A DNA stretch of 64,000 bases. Origin: Stenotrophomonas maltophilia. Lineage in GTDB: Bacteria > Pseudomonadota > Gammaproteobacteria > Xanthomonadales > Xanthomonadaceae. Every line of letters begins with the position of its first letter. Positions within the stretch are counted from its first letter, which is position 1. Positions 1-7,977 of this stretch are shown here, piece by piece. The stretch is from the NCBI GenBank assembly GCA_002387845.1, contig DGLB01000007.1, positions 77,287-141,286 on the forward strand. The letters run 5' to 3'. A program made the translations under genes and the position numbers. The notes beneath the pieces are model-generated. The model did no database searches. It saw only the letters and a program-made list of their open reading frames with translations, and had not been told where the DNA came from.

Positions 1-40
1 TCCCGGTGACAAGCCGGCGGAGCAAGATGCAAAGGCGACA

Positions 41-1549
41 ATGAGGCGCCGGACACCCTTGTCCGGCTATGATCCGCGCATGCTTGCCACCTACCCCGCC
101 CTCGCCGACTGGCTGCACTGGCTTGACGCCATTCCCCACCTGCGGCCGATGATGATCGCCGCTTACGTGGTGTACCTGCTGTGGTTGATCGGCTGGATCA
201 TGCTGCAGAAGCGCGAGCCGGTGGCGACGTTGAGCTGGATTCTTTCGCTGGCCGCGCTGCCTTACATCGGGCTGCTTATCTACTACGTGCTTGGTCCGCA
301 GAAGGTAAAGCGGCAGCGTCTGCGTCGTGGTCGTGCGCGTTCGGGCATGGAGCACTACAGCAGTGTGTGTCCGCCCGATGCGGACTGCACCGAGCTGGTG
401 AAGATCGCGCAGTCCACTACGGGGTTGGCGCCGAGCTCGGCGACCGAAGTGGAGTGGCTGGTGGATGGTGCGGCGACTTACGCCGCGCTGATTGCTGCGA
501 TTGGCCAGGCGCGCGACCACGTGCATCTGGAGTACTACATCTTCAATCCGGACCACGCCGGCACCGCACTGCGCGACGCGCTGGTGGAGCGCGCTCGCAC
601 GGGTGTGCGCGTGCGCCTTCTGTTGGACGCAGTGGGTTCCTCGGCCATCCGCAAATCCTTCCTGGCACCGTTGCTCGATGCCGGTGGCGAAGTCGCCTGG
701 TTCCATCCGCGCCAGCTGCTCAAGCCCTTCAAACGGCCGTGGTTGAACATGCGCACCCATCGCAAGCTGGTGGTGATCGACGGGCGCACGGCGTTCACTG
801 GTGGCATCAACATCACCGACGAAGAAGACGAGACGCAGCGCCCCGACGCCTACCGCGACCTGCACATGCGGTTGGAAGGTCACGTCGTGCGCAGTCTGCA
901 GTTGGTGTTCGCCGAAGACTGGATGTACGCCACCGGGCAGGAACCGCAGAAGCTCGAGATGGCCAAGCTTTGGCCCAACGATATGGCCCTGCGCAAGGAC
1001 GGCAGCATCGCCACCCAGGTGTTGGTCTCCGGGCCGGATTCCGCCTGGGAAGCCATCCACCGCCTGCAGGTCGCCGCCATCCACGAAGCCAGGGAACGGG
1101 TCTGGCTGGTCACCCCCTACTTTGTGCCTGGCGAAGCAGCGCGCATGGCCCTCACCTCTGCTGCGCTTGGCGGACTGGACGTGCGCCTGCTGGTGCCGAA
1201 GATGAGCGATTCCTGGTTCGTCACCCAGGCCGCGCGTTCTTACTTCGACGAACTGCTGCAGGCTGGGGTAAAGATCTACGAATACGGCCCGCGCATGCTG
1301 CACACCAAGGCGTTCATTGCCGACGACGACGTCTGCATTGTCGGCAGCGCCAACTTCGACCACCGCAGTTTCCGGCTCAATTTCGAGCTGTCGATGATGA
1401 TCACCGACGCTCCCACCGTGAGAGCGCTGGAGGCCATTCTGGCCGCCGAATTCGCCGCGGCAGCCCAGGTCCAGAACGAGCGCAAGCGCTCGCTGTGGCT
1501 GCACCGCGTGCCCGAGGCCTTTGCCCGGTTGGCCTCGCCCCTGCTGTAA
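41..1549 (+). CDS. cls: Cardiolipin synthase (phospholipase D family)
   Basis: Condenses two phosphatidylglycerols, or PG with a second phospholipid, into cardiolipin at the inner membrane. Two N-terminal membrane segments (about residues 40-58 and 64-85) are followed by two PLD repeats, each with an HKD signature: HRKLVVIDG near residue 240 with GG downstream, and HTKAFIADD near residue 420 followed by GSANFDHRS. The 502-residue length suits the family. The first ATG has AAAGG five bases upstream. An in-frame ATG at 80 (MLATYPALADW) would give 489 residues and is an equally possible start. The family call is secure; the exact start is not. Confidence 0.93.
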   Translation: MRRRTPLSGYDPRMLATYPALADWLHWLDAIPHLRPMMIAAYVVYLLWLIGWIMLQKREPVATLSWILSLAALPYIGLLIYYVLGPQKVKRQRLRRGRARSGMEHYSSVCPPDADCTELVKIAQSTTGLAPSSATEVEWLVDGAATYAALIAAIGQARDHVHLEYYIFNPDHAGTALRDALVERARTGVRVRLLLDAVGSSAIRKSFLAPLLDAGGEVAWFHPRQLLKPFKRPWLNMRTHRKLVVIDGRTAFTGGINITDEEDETQRPDAYRDLHMRLEGHVVRSLQLVFAEDWMYATGQEPQKLEMAKLWPNDMALRKDGSIATQVLVSGPDSAWEAIHRLQVAAIHEARERVWLVTPYFVPGEAARMALTSAALGGLDVRLLVPKMSDSWFVTQAARSYFDELLQAGVKIYEYGPRMLHTKAFIADDDVCIVGSANFDHRSFRLNFELSMMITDAPTVRALEAILAAEFAAAAQVQNERKRSLWLHRVPEAFARLASPLL

Positions 1550-1615
1550 CCGCTACCACGTGGAACCCCGCCCCGCCCCGGCGCTACACTGCGCAGGTCA
1601 ACGGGGAGAATGACA

Positions 1616-1882
1616 ATGTACTGGCTGTTCCTGCTGCTTTCGCTGGGCTGTTTCGCCTTCGCCATCAAGACCCCTTCCACCGGCATGATGATGCTGTGGC
1701 TGGGCGGCGCGCTGCTGTTCCTGCTTGCCTGGATCCGCGGCCGCTACGTGGCCACCTTCGGCGAGCTGCAGCGGGATGTTGCCACCGCCATCGACCCCAT
1801 CGAGCTGCGCCGGCTGCGCGAGCAGGCCCAGGCCCGCCGCGACGCCGAGCGCGACCCGGACGACCTGCCCCCGAGCCTATGA
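1616..1882 (+). CDS. Small two-helix membrane protein, unknown function
   Basis: An 88-residue protein with two hydrophobic segments (about residues 1-18 and 23-40) and then a charged cytoplasmic tail rich in Arg, Asp and Glu, ending in PPSL. A GGGGAG ribosome site at 1603-1608 fits ATG 1616 better than ATG 1610 (MTMYW). Its stop overlaps the pdxJ start by four bases (ATGA at 1879-1882), so the two are probably translationally coupled. I do not recognise the family. Length, coupling and codon use support a real gene. Confidence 0.7.
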   Translation: MYWLFLLLSLGCFAFAIKTPSTGMMMLWLGGALLFLLAWIRGRYVATFGELQRDVATAIDPIELRRLREQAQARRDAERDPDDLPPSL

Positions 1883-2622
1883 CTTACCTCAGCGTCAACG
1901 TGAACAAGATTGCCGTGCTGCGCAACTCGCGCGGCGGCACCGACCCGGACGTGGTGCAGGCCGCCACCGCCTGCCTGGACGCCGGCGCACACGGCATCAC
2001 CGTGCACCCGCGCCCGGACCGGCGGCACATCCGGGCCGAAGATGTGTTCGCGCTGAGTACGCTGACCCGCGCCCGCGGCGTGGAATTCAACATCGAGGGC
2101 AACCCCTTCGCGCCACCGCGCGAGGGCTACCCCGGCCTGCTGCCACTGTGCGAGCAGACCCGCCCCGCCCAGGCCACCCTGGTACCGGATGGCGACGGGC
2201 AGCTGACTTCGGACCATGGCTTTGACTTTGGCCGCGATGGTGAGCGGCTGCGCCCGTTGATCGCCGCGCTGAAGTCGTATGGCTGCCGGGTGAGTCTGTT
2301 CGTGGATGCCGGCAACCCGGACATCGCCCAAGCCGCTGCGCTGGGTGCCGACCGCGTCGAGCTGTACACCGGACCCTACGCCGAAGCACATGCTGCCGGC
2401 GATGCCACCGTGCAGTTGGCGTTGTTTGCCGATGCGGCACGCCGTGCCCAGGCCGCCGGGCTGGGGGTAAATGCGGGGCATGATCTTTCGCAGCAGAACC
2501 TGCGCGATTTCCTGCAGGCCGTGCCCGATGTGCTGGAAGTCTCCATCGGCCACGCCCTGATCGGCGAAGCCCTGTATGACGGGCTGGATGCCACGGTGAA
2601 GGGCTACCTGCGGCTGCTGTGA
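1879..2622 (+). CDS. pdxJ: Pyridoxine 5'-phosphate synthase
   Basis: Last step of DXP-dependent vitamin B6 synthesis: condenses 3-amino-2-oxopropyl phosphate with 1-deoxyxylulose 5-phosphate to give PNP in the cytoplasm. The 247-residue TIM-barrel protein starts SVNVNKIAVLRNSRG and carries GITVHPRPDRRHI (near residue 35), FNIEGNP (near 73), ATLVPD (near 97), VSLFVDAG and the late GVNAGHDL motif, all in PdxJ order. It overlaps the preceding small membrane gene by four bases. Nothing unusual in the sequence. Confidence 0.97.
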   Translation: MTYLSVNVNKIAVLRNSRGGTDPDVVQAATACLDAGAHGITVHPRPDRRHIRAEDVFALSTLTRARGVEFNIEGNPFAPPREGYPGLLPLCEQTRPAQATLVPDGDGQLTSDHGFDFGRDGERLRPLIAALKSYGCRVSLFVDAGNPDIAQAAALGADRVELYTGPYAEAHAAGDATVQLALFADAARRAQAAGLGVNAGHDLSQQNLRDFLQAVPDVLEVSIGHALIGEALYDGLDATVKGYLRLL

Positions 2623-2630
2623 GACCCCGC

Positions 2631-2653
2631 TGACGCGCATGGCGCGTCACTAC
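2631..2653 (-). repeat. SMAG-type REP palindrome
   Basis: Inverted repeat TGACGCGC/GCGCGTCA followed by CTAC, which is GTAG on the minus strand. It lies 9 bases after pdxJ. Further copies of this TGACRCGC subfamily are at 12689 and, degenerate, near 28020 and 60955. Confidence 0.85.
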
Positions 2654-2702
2654 ACGGGATCCGGACGAGTTCGGGCCCCGGACCGACCCTCCACGTGTCC
2701 CC

Positions 2703-2724
2703 GTAGAGCCGGGCTTGCCCGGCT
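2703..2724 (+). repeat. SMAG REP element
   Basis: GTAG followed by the palindrome AGCCGGGC-TT-GCCCGGCT, the commonest SMAG subtype in this window. With the element at 2631 it occupies part of the 296-base gap between pdxJ and the radical SAM gene. Confidence 0.9.
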
Positions 2725-2820
2725 GCTCTCCGCGCAACCTGTGGATAACCCTGGGCGCCAATCCTCCACACCCCGCCCAAAACCCCCTATTCACAACACT
2801 TTCACTACCCAAACACCCTG

Positions 2821-2842
2821 TGGTTAGTAATACTACTAACCA
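2821..2842. promoter_or_regulatory. Perfect 9-bp inverted repeat upstream of radical SAM gene
   Basis: TGGTTAGTA and TACTAACCA are separated by four bases and lie 77 bases before the start of the next gene. The A/T-rich arms contrast with the GC-rich surroundings. It could be an operator or an RNA hairpin in the leader. No T-run follows, so a terminator is less likely. The binding factor is unknown. Confidence 0.45.
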
Positions 2843-2918
2843 TGCACACCCACCCGCTCACCCAAGATCCCACGCCCCGATCTCAAACCGCGAGACACCC
2901 CACGGCTAGGCTCTAACC

Positions 2919-4010
2919 ATGGGAATCGCAATCAAGGGCCGAGGCTCCACCACCCACCTGGCCGGCCGCTTCGAGGTCACCACCAGCGAAGCCGTGGACG
3001 ACGGCTGGGACACCGAAGAAGGCGAAGAATTCGCCGCACCGCGCCTGCGCACCGAAGTGCGCGCTGAAACCGCGCGCAGCATCATCAGCCGCAACAAATC
3101 CCCCGACGTCGGCTTCAGCCAATCGGTGAACCCGTATCGCGGCTGCGAACACGGCTGCTCGTACTGCTTCGCCCGCCCCAGCCACGCCTACCTCAACCTC
3201 TCCCCCGGCCTGGACTTTGAAACCAAGCTGTTCGCCAAGACCAACGCGCCGCAGTTATTACGCAAGGAATTCTCGCGGCCCGCTTACGTGCCGCAGCCGA
3301 TTGCATTGGGCATCAACACCGACGCCTACCAGCCGATCGAACGCAAACTCAAGCTCACGCGCCAGCTGATCGAGGTGATGCTGGAAACGCAGCATCCGTT
3401 CTCGCTCATCACCAAGAACGCGCTGGTGGAGCGTGATATCGATCTGCTTGCACCGTTGGCCGAACAGAAGCTGGTGAGCGTGCATTTCTCGGTGACCTCG
3501 CTCGATCCGCACCTCTCGGCAAAACTGGAGCCGCGTGCCTCTGCACCGCATGCGCGTCTGCGTGCGATGCGCCGCCTGCACGACGCCGGCATTCCGGTGG
3601 GTGTGATGGTGGCTCCAGTGATTCCCTGGATCAACGACTCGGAACTGGAAGCCCTGCTGGAAGCCTCTCGTGATGCAGGCGCCAGCAGTGCAGGTTACGT
3701 TCTTCTGCGGCTGCCGCTGGAAGTAGCACCGCTGTTCCGCGATTGGTTGGACACGCATCACCCGGATCGCGCCGCGCACGTGATGAGCACGATCAACCAA
3801 CTGCGAGGTGGCAAGGACTACACCAGTGAGTTCGGAACCCGCATGCGCGGCGAAGGCGTGTATGCGGATCTGTTGTCGAACCGGTTCAAGCTTGCGCGCA
3901 AGCGATTGGGGTTTGACGGCCAGCATAGCCATTGGCCGAAGCTGGACTGCGGGAAGTTTGTGCGGCCGTTGCCGCCGAGGGGAGACTCACCACAAGGATC
4001 GTTGTTCTAA
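2919..4010 (+). CDS. PA0069-family radical SAM protein
   Basis: A 363-residue radical SAM enzyme with the 4Fe-4S cluster motif CX3CX2C at C76, C80 and C83 (YRGCEHGCSYCFARPSHAY), then the barrel (ITKNALVERD near 165, VSVTSLDPHL near 190, VMVAPVIPWIND near 228). It matches the SplB-like proteins annotated as the PA0069 family, common in Pseudomonas and Xanthomonadaceae, whose substrate is not established. The N-terminal 60 residues are family specific. The start ATG follows an A/T-rich leader with a 9-bp inverted repeat. Function beyond radical chemistry cannot be inferred here. Confidence 0.9.
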   Translation: MGIAIKGRGSTTHLAGRFEVTTSEAVDDGWDTEEGEEFAAPRLRTEVRAETARSIISRNKSPDVGFSQSVNPYRGCEHGCSYCFARPSHAYLNLSPGLDFETKLFAKTNAPQLLRKEFSRPAYVPQPIALGINTDAYQPIERKLKLTRQLIEVMLETQHPFSLITKNALVERDIDLLAPLAEQKLVSVHFSVTSLDPHLSAKLEPRASAPHARLRAMRRLHDAGIPVGVMVAPVIPWINDSELEALLEASRDAGASSAGYVLLRLPLEVAPLFRDWLDTHHPDRAAHVMSTINQLRGGKDYTSEFGTRMRGEGVYADLLSNRFKLARKRLGFDGQHSHWPKLDCGKFVRPLPPRGDSPQGSLF

Positions 4011-4080
4011 TTCGTAGCCGCCGTGGGACGTCGCGGCGGCGCACACGTCACGTCCCAAATGACGGCATGGGGAAGCTTTG

Positions 4081-4103
4081 GTAGGGTCGCACGACAGTCG
4101 ACC
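4081..4103 (+). repeat. SMAG-like REP (GGTCG subtype)
   Basis: GTAG followed by GGTCG/CGACC arms. A near-identical copy in opposite orientation sits at 6256-6278, so the pair brackets the low-GC island holding the HEPN cassette and the secreted protein gene. Confidence 0.7.
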
Positions 4104-4579
4104 GCCGATAACAAATCAACACGCGGTTAGGGCATGACCAAAAGCGAAGCAGGCTTCTAACGACAATCCAACGCCCCTTCCAGCCTCGATACTTGCACCC
4201 GGCCGTACAATCAAACCCGACTAAGCAGACAGCAGAAAATTCGTCGGCGGAGCTGCGAAGTCCCGTTCGGGGCATATGAAGGGAAATTGCTGGCGCCCCG
4301 ATTGCTCGCTTCAATGCGGAAACCCGCCATCGAGGCCGTCCTTCCTGCGTAGTCGCTTGAGCATCACGGAGTGCTGATTGATCATTTGCTCCATGCCGAC
4401 AGCTACCATAATGGACACCCGCAAGAGCGCATGCTCCGCATTCTGCTGGGTCCGATCATACGCTGGCTTGTTAGCCGGACTCAGTCGACCTAAGATCGAG
4501 CTGTATCAGGGGAAAGCGCGCAGATCGGCGCTTTGTGGAGGAGCCGTTTAACTGGACCTATTGGTCCGTCCATTAGGTA

Positions 4580-4587
4580 GTTAGAAC
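4580..4587 (+). other. Integron-type cassette 5' junction (core site)
   Basis: GTTAGAAC, resembling the attC R' core (G^TTRRRY), lies five bases before the ATG of the HEPN gene. Extended to 13 bases (4580-4592) it is the exact reverse complement of 5322-5334 at the end of that gene. This is expected when the two ends of one cassette pair as the outer stem of a folded attC. Confidence 0.6.
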
Positions 4588-4592
4588 CCGCG

Positions 4593-5333
4593 ATGGATAA
4601 CTTCGTCACATTGAAGACAAGCAAGTTCGTGAAACTTGTTTTTGAGGACGCGTTAGGCTCGATGAACGAAGAACCAGGGGAGTTATCTCCATCCAACGCC
4701 ACGATTGATGAGTATCAGTTCTACCGCCAAGGAGTTGGCTTTCATCTCGCACACGCTTTGACATGGCTTGATCAATTAGACTTCGCCGTTGAGCTCCTTG
4801 CCAACTATGACTATTCAAAGAGGATTTCCGCATCTCGCGCAGATCATCTGATCTACAACATTGAGAACTATCTAATTCGCGCCAACTCCACATACGATAG
4901 AGCACTTCAGCTTGTTAATTCGGTATTCCATCTCTGCGTTCACGAGGAGCACGTAACGCATTCCGTTATCATCACCAACACCAAAGTTCAGCACCGCCCC
5001 GCTGTCGTTGCAAAGCTAAAAGCTTTGCGAAAAACCTTAGATTCGTACGCTCAAGACCGACATACCATCATCCATAAGCACTCACTTCTTGACGAAAAGA
5101 TGCGCCGCATAGAACTCTTCTATCAAGACGCAATTCTTGATGTCATGGATTCGGACAGAAGAGCAGGACTCAAGGCTTTTCGTGCCAACTACCTGCGAGA
5201 GTTCGTGGCGTCCAAGAAGCAAGAATTCAATGAAATGAATGCCAAGCTGGCCGTGTCAGTACATAATCTACTTGAAACACTTGCGGTGGAATATGAGTTT
5301 CAGAAGACCCAGTTCAAGGCTCGCGGGTTCTAA
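4593..5333 (+). CDS. HEPN-like protein in a solitary integron-type cassette
   Basis: A 246-residue, mostly helical, soluble protein. Near residue 156 it has R-H-T-I-I-H, which fits the Rx4-6H motif of HEPN RNase domains (R156, H161), preceded by helices typical of Cthe_2314-like HEPN proteins; that assignment is from memory of the family pattern. Base composition is clearly lower in GC than the neighbours. The start codon lies just inside a core-like site and the TAA stop sits within the R'' box of an attC-like site, the usual cassette layout. There is no partner nucleotidyltransferase gene. The role could be defence, an orphan toxin or something else. Confidence 0.55.
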   Translation: MDNFVTLKTSKFVKLVFEDALGSMNEEPGELSPSNATIDEYQFYRQGVGFHLAHALTWLDQLDFAVELLANYDYSKRISASRADHLIYNIENYLIRANSTYDRALQLVNSVFHLCVHEEHVTHSVIITNTKVQHRPAVVAKLKALRKTLDSYAQDRHTIIHKHSLLDEKMRRIELFYQDAILDVMDSDRRAGLKAFRANYLREFVASKKQEFNEMNAKLAVSVHNLLETLAVEYEFQKTQFKARGF

Positions 5334-5386
5334 CAGTTCATTCAAGCTGAAGCTGCTTCCCGGCTCGGCTCACCTATGGCGCTGAG
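5327..5386 (+). other. attC-like recombination site, 3' side degraded
   Basis: GTTCTAAC (R'', 5327-5334) is followed by AGTTCATTCAAGC and then TGCTTCCCGGCTCGGCT. This tracks the order of aadA-type attC sites (TCTAAC, AATTCRTTCAAGC, GCTTCGCGGC, GGCT). The 3' R' box expected as GCGTTAG reads GCGCTGAG, so the right end is mutated or joined to a non-cassette sequence. No integrase gene is present in the window. Confidence 0.6.
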
Positions 5387-5412
5387 TGTCCGCTCTTGGC
5401 CGAAAGCGGACA
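5387..5412. repeat. Inverted repeat TGTCCGCT/AGCGGACA
   Basis: 8-bp arms around a 10-base loop, directly after the attC-like site. Short palindromes of this TGTCCGC...GCGGACA form are widespread in proteobacterial intergenic DNA. It might terminate the HEPN transcript or mark a separate insertion that removed the attC right end. Confidence 0.5.
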
Positions 5413-5497
5413 TCGCAATTAAGTCGTCTACTGCCTCGAAAGCCGGTGAAAGACAGCTCATCTCAGGAAGCCCAGCTTGCAGCAAAGCAAAGGGGCA

Positions 5498-6052
5498 TTA
5501 AGGCCCGAAGCCGACAGCCATCGCTACAATCCGGTTGCCTCGAGAATAGAAACATATGCTTGAACCATTGTCAGCATAGCCGCACACGCTCTCGACATCC
5601 AATTGGCCGATTCTTTCGCGCGAACTGTGGATTTGGCCGTACTCGCCTGCGGCAGCCTTACCCTTTGATTCTGGATCTCCAATCACTACGCCCTCGAGAT
5701 TCAGGCCCTTAAGACTCTCGGTTTCCTTGACCGATCGCCGACCCGTTGTGACCGCAGAGACGCGGATCTCGTCGACTGTACGCACCCTTGTAGCGACGTC
5801 TGGATTCGATGTGATCACGACCTCTAATGCCGTGGATGGATCCCAGTACCTACGGCGCAGCAAACCGTCGTCATCAATGGCGCTCTCTCCTTCGCCATAG
5901 CGACGCAGGATGTCAGCCTCGTCATATACACGAGGTAGGTACGCCCCGTCATGGAACACCTTTGACACAAGATCTGCCTCGGCTCCTGCGGCTTGAGTTG
6001 CTGCAGCCGCTATCGATCCCAACAGCAACAGTGTCAACTTGGTCATGCTCAT
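5498..6052 (-). CDS. Secreted protein of unknown function
   Basis: 184 residues from ATG 6052 (MSMTKLTLLLLGSIAAAATQAAGAEA), which gives a clean Sec signal peptide cleaved near residue 23. The longer in-frame extension upstream lacks signal character. ATG 6046 is an alternative. The mature part is acidic and hydrophilic with two Cys late in the chain (VCGYADNGSSICFYS) that may form a disulfide, and it ends AMAVGFGP. It lies convergent to the HEPN cassette in the same low-GC island. I do not recognise a family. Confidence 0.55.
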   Translation of the reverse strand: MSMTKLTLLLLGSIAAAATQAAGAEADLVSKVFHDGAYLPRVYDEADILRRYGEGESAIDDDGLLRRRYWDPSTALEVVITSNPDVATRVRTVDEIRVSAVTTGRRSVKETESLKGLNLEGVVIGDPESKGKAAAGEYGQIHSSRERIGQLDVESVCGYADNGSSICFYSRGNRIVAMAVGFGP

Positions 6053-6255
6053 GGACTCAACCAACCTTTGGAAGAATGGGGACATCGCGGACGTTGGGAG
6101 ATCAGCCGATGATAGGGTATCGGCTTGTTGGGTCTTTGGGCATCGCGTCACGGACTCGCAGTGTTGGGTTGTGATGTTTGAAGAAGGGTCCGCGCGGGTG
6201 CTGGCGTGGATTCGGTGGGAACTCGGCCTTCGCCGCGCTGATGATTGGTATCGGC

Positions 6256-6278
6256 GGTCGACTGGCGTGCGACCCTAC
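6256..6278 (-). repeat. SMAG-like REP (GGTCG subtype), inverted copy
   Basis: GGTCG/CGACC arms followed by CTAC. It matches the element at 4081 in reverse orientation, over a longer stretch than the core palindrome (GTAGGGTCGCACG, then CAGTCGACCGCCGAT). Confidence 0.7.
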
Positions 6279-6313
6279 CGAAGCGGGCTTACGTGCGCGA
6301 TTGGATCCCGATT

Positions 6314-6334
6314 CGGCCGGCCTGGGGCCGGCCG
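6314..6334 (-). terminator. GC-rich hairpin downstream of symE-like gene
   Basis: CGGCCGGCC and GGCCGGCCG with a 3-base loop lie 25 bases past the stop of the SymE-like gene. No clear T-run follows on the minus strand, so intrinsic termination is only possible. Confidence 0.35.
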
Positions 6335-6359
6335 TTCTGGTTCCGTCGCGCCTGGGCGC

Positions 6360-6650
6360 TTAGTCGCCGCCTGCCTCAGTGAAGAGCACGATGGTGGCGT
6401 CCGGGTTTGGGGACGGCGTGGCGAGGGTAATGGTGATCTCGCCTGGGGTGCAGTCGGCGCGGATTTGTTCGCCGGGCTCAAAACCGAGGCGGCGCAGCCA
6501 GGGGCCGCGTAGGTAGATGGAAGGCGTTGCCGCCTCCTGTTCCTGCAGGTCCGTCGGGACGGAGTGGACGTTGGGGAAATGCCGCGTGCTCGGGCGGGGT
6601 GTGGCGGTGCTGGGTACTGCTTCCTGCGGCTGATCGAACTGCTGATGCAT
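6360..6650 (-). CDS. symE: SymE family type I addiction toxin
   Basis: The C-terminal 45 residues (SIYLRGPWLRRLGFEPGEQIR, then ADCTPGEITITL) match the AbrB-like SymE toxin core, whose E. coli member is an RNA-cleaving or nucleoid-associated toxin repressed by the antisense RNA SymR. From ATG 6650 (MHQQFDQPQEAV) the protein has 96 residues, and GGAG lies 8 bases upstream. The N-terminal half is low-complexity and Pro/Gln rich. Reading on into a longer frame would start at 6749 without a ribosome site. An antisense regulator would be expected over the 5' end but cannot be shown from sequence alone. Confidence 0.7.
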   Translation of the reverse strand: MHQQFDQPQEAVPSTATPRPSTRHFPNVHSVPTDLQEQEAATPSIYLRGPWLRRLGFEPGEQIRADCTPGEITITLATPSPNPDATIVLFTEAGGD

Positions 6651-7142
6651 GTGATGACTCCGGCTGGAAGGAACACCCTCGCCACTAGGGCGAGGGGAAG
6701 TCGGGAGGTCAAAACCGTGACTTGGCAGACGGCGGGCGTATTCCCACATGAGGGTGTTGTATTAGCCACCCTCCCGACGTGGGACCTTCTACATTTTCGC
6801 CAAGTCGGAGTTTTGAGCTCCGTCGAGTCACGATGCAGTCGGGCGATCAACTCGCCCAGCGATTTGTTTTCATTGGCTTTTTGCGACACCGCCGACGCGG
6901 GGAAGGCGTGTCGGGATTGGACCGGAAATGCCGGATGTGCGGCGATATTGCGTGGTCTGGTGCGCGGTTTGGGCATCCGATCAGCTGTTTGACGCGTATG
7001 GCGCAGACAAATTGGGCATGTCGCGAAGAGCCACTAGTGCATCACGCGAGCACGGTAGCGCCGGCCGTTGGCCGGCCCAGGCGGTGTCGAGGGCCGGCCA
7101 ACGGCCGGCGCTACCGGGACAGATCACATACACATCGAACAA
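6651..7142. other. 492-base region upstream of symE
   Basis: No protein gene supported. It includes a CTCGCC...GGCGAG inverted repeat just upstream of symE (near 6680-6700), where an antisense RNA could be made. The paired SMAG dimer is at 7055-7114. A minus-strand frame here (RLHRDSTELKTPTWRKC) lacks a start with ribosome site and I read it as leader rather than protein. Confidence 0.4.
7055..7114. repeat. SMAG dimer (two inverted REPs)
   Basis: GTAG plus GCCGGCC-GTT-GGCCGGC at 7055-7076, and the mirror copy GCCGGCC-AAC-GGCCGGC plus CTAC at 7093-7114, separated by 16 bases. The whole 60 bases can fold into one long hairpin. This head-to-head layout is how REP pairs (BIME-like) often occur. 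Confidence 0.88.
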
Positions 7143-7853
7143 TCACGCGCCACCATAGAGACGCTGCGCGTTCTGGAACAGAATCCAGCTGGTCGCAATG
7201 AACTTGTCCCCACCCTCCGGCCGATTCCCGCGATGCGTATGCGTAAACGCGGTCGGTGCAATCAACAGGCTGCCGGTACGCGGCGCGATCTTCCGCTCCT
7301 GGAACAGGAACTCGGTCTCCCCGGCCTGGAAGTCGTCGTTGAGGTACAGCGTCCACAGCAGATGCCGGTGCAGGGTTTCGCCGGCAGGGTCGCGGGGGTA
7401 CAGCTCGCAGTGCCAGTACGGATAACCCCCCTCGCCCGCCGCATACCATTGCAGGTTGATTGCACCGGGGCGCAGGCACGTACGGGCCAGTTCGGAAAGC
7501 TGGGCGTCTTCCATGCCGGGAAAATCATCGGCGGCCAGCCGACGCGTGCTGCCGTCGGTGTCTTGAACCTGCAACATCAGCGGCGAGATCAACGCCTGTG
7601 GATAACGGCGTAGATAACTCAATACGCCTTTGAATACCGCCTGCTGCAACAGCATTTCCACCTGCTGCCATTCGGCGCGGCCGCTGATGCGCAGGTCCTT
7701 GCTGTGCTTGAGTTCCGGGAATACACCACTGCCTACTTCACCCGGCTGCAGCTGGGCGCTGGCGCGCATCTGCGCCAGGATCGCGGCGCACGCCTCGGCG
7801 GGGATGGCGTTGTGGATTACTTCAATGAAGTCGCGCGGCGTTTCAGCGGTCAT
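7143..7853 (-). CDS. 2-oxoglutarate/Fe(II)-dependent dioxygenase
   Basis: A 236-residue protein with a double-stranded beta-helix core. The metal and cosubstrate ligands are visible: an H-x-E pair in YWHCELYP (near residue 140), distal H in THTHRGNRP (near 204) and a late Arg/Lys (GGDKFIATSW). The pattern is close to prolyl-4-hydroxylase/PKHD-type oxygenases; the substrate is unknown. ATG 7853 (MTAETPRDFIEV) is preferred over an upstream ATG because the extension is Arg-rich and unlike the family. The SMAG dimer lies just downstream. Confidence 0.8.
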   Translation of the reverse strand: MTAETPRDFIEVIHNAIPAEACAAILAQMRASAQLQPGEVGSGVFPELKHSKDLRISGRAEWQQVEMLLQQAVFKGVLSYLRRYPQALISPLMLQVQDTDGSTRRLAADDFPGMEDAQLSELARTCLRPGAINLQWYAAGEGGYPYWHCELYPRDPAGETLHRHLLWTLYLNDDFQAGETEFLFQERKIAPRTGSLLIAPTAFTHTHRGNRPEGGDKFIATSWILFQNAQRLYGGA

Positions 7854-7977
7854 GGGTCGGTCCGTGAGCGTTCGCCCCCGATGGTGACCGCTGCCACGCG
7901 CGATGTCACGCCGTTGCCATGTGACAGATTCCACACAATGCAGAGGCCGGCCCGAGGCCGACCCCCGCATGCGCGCA

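Larger units (their letters stand above)
4011..4592. other. 582-base gene-poor stretch leading into an integron-type cassette
   Basis: No convincing gene. It contains a SMAG-like repeat at 4081-4103 and, at its right end, the core-site-like GTTAGAAC at 4580. Base composition drops from about 4100 on, unlike the flanking housekeeping genes. A short minus-strand reading frame at 4048-4314 runs through the repeat and has no recognisable protein features. Confidence 0.6.
6053..6359. other. 307-base intergenic stretch
   Basis: It lies upstream of the secreted-protein gene and downstream of the SymE gene (both minus strand). It holds the SMAG-like copy at 6256-6278 and a GC-rich hairpin at 6314-6334. 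No coding sequence is supported. Confidence 0.5.

Noticed and set aside
4126..4161. GTTAGGGC and TTCTAAC resembling further integron core sites upstream of the cassette
   Set aside because: Spacing and order do not make an attC, and no L boxes are visible; probably chance or a decayed remnant.
4048..4314. Possible 88-residue minus-strand gene upstream of the cassette
   Set aside because: Runs through the SMAG-like repeat, no ribosome site and no recognisable features.
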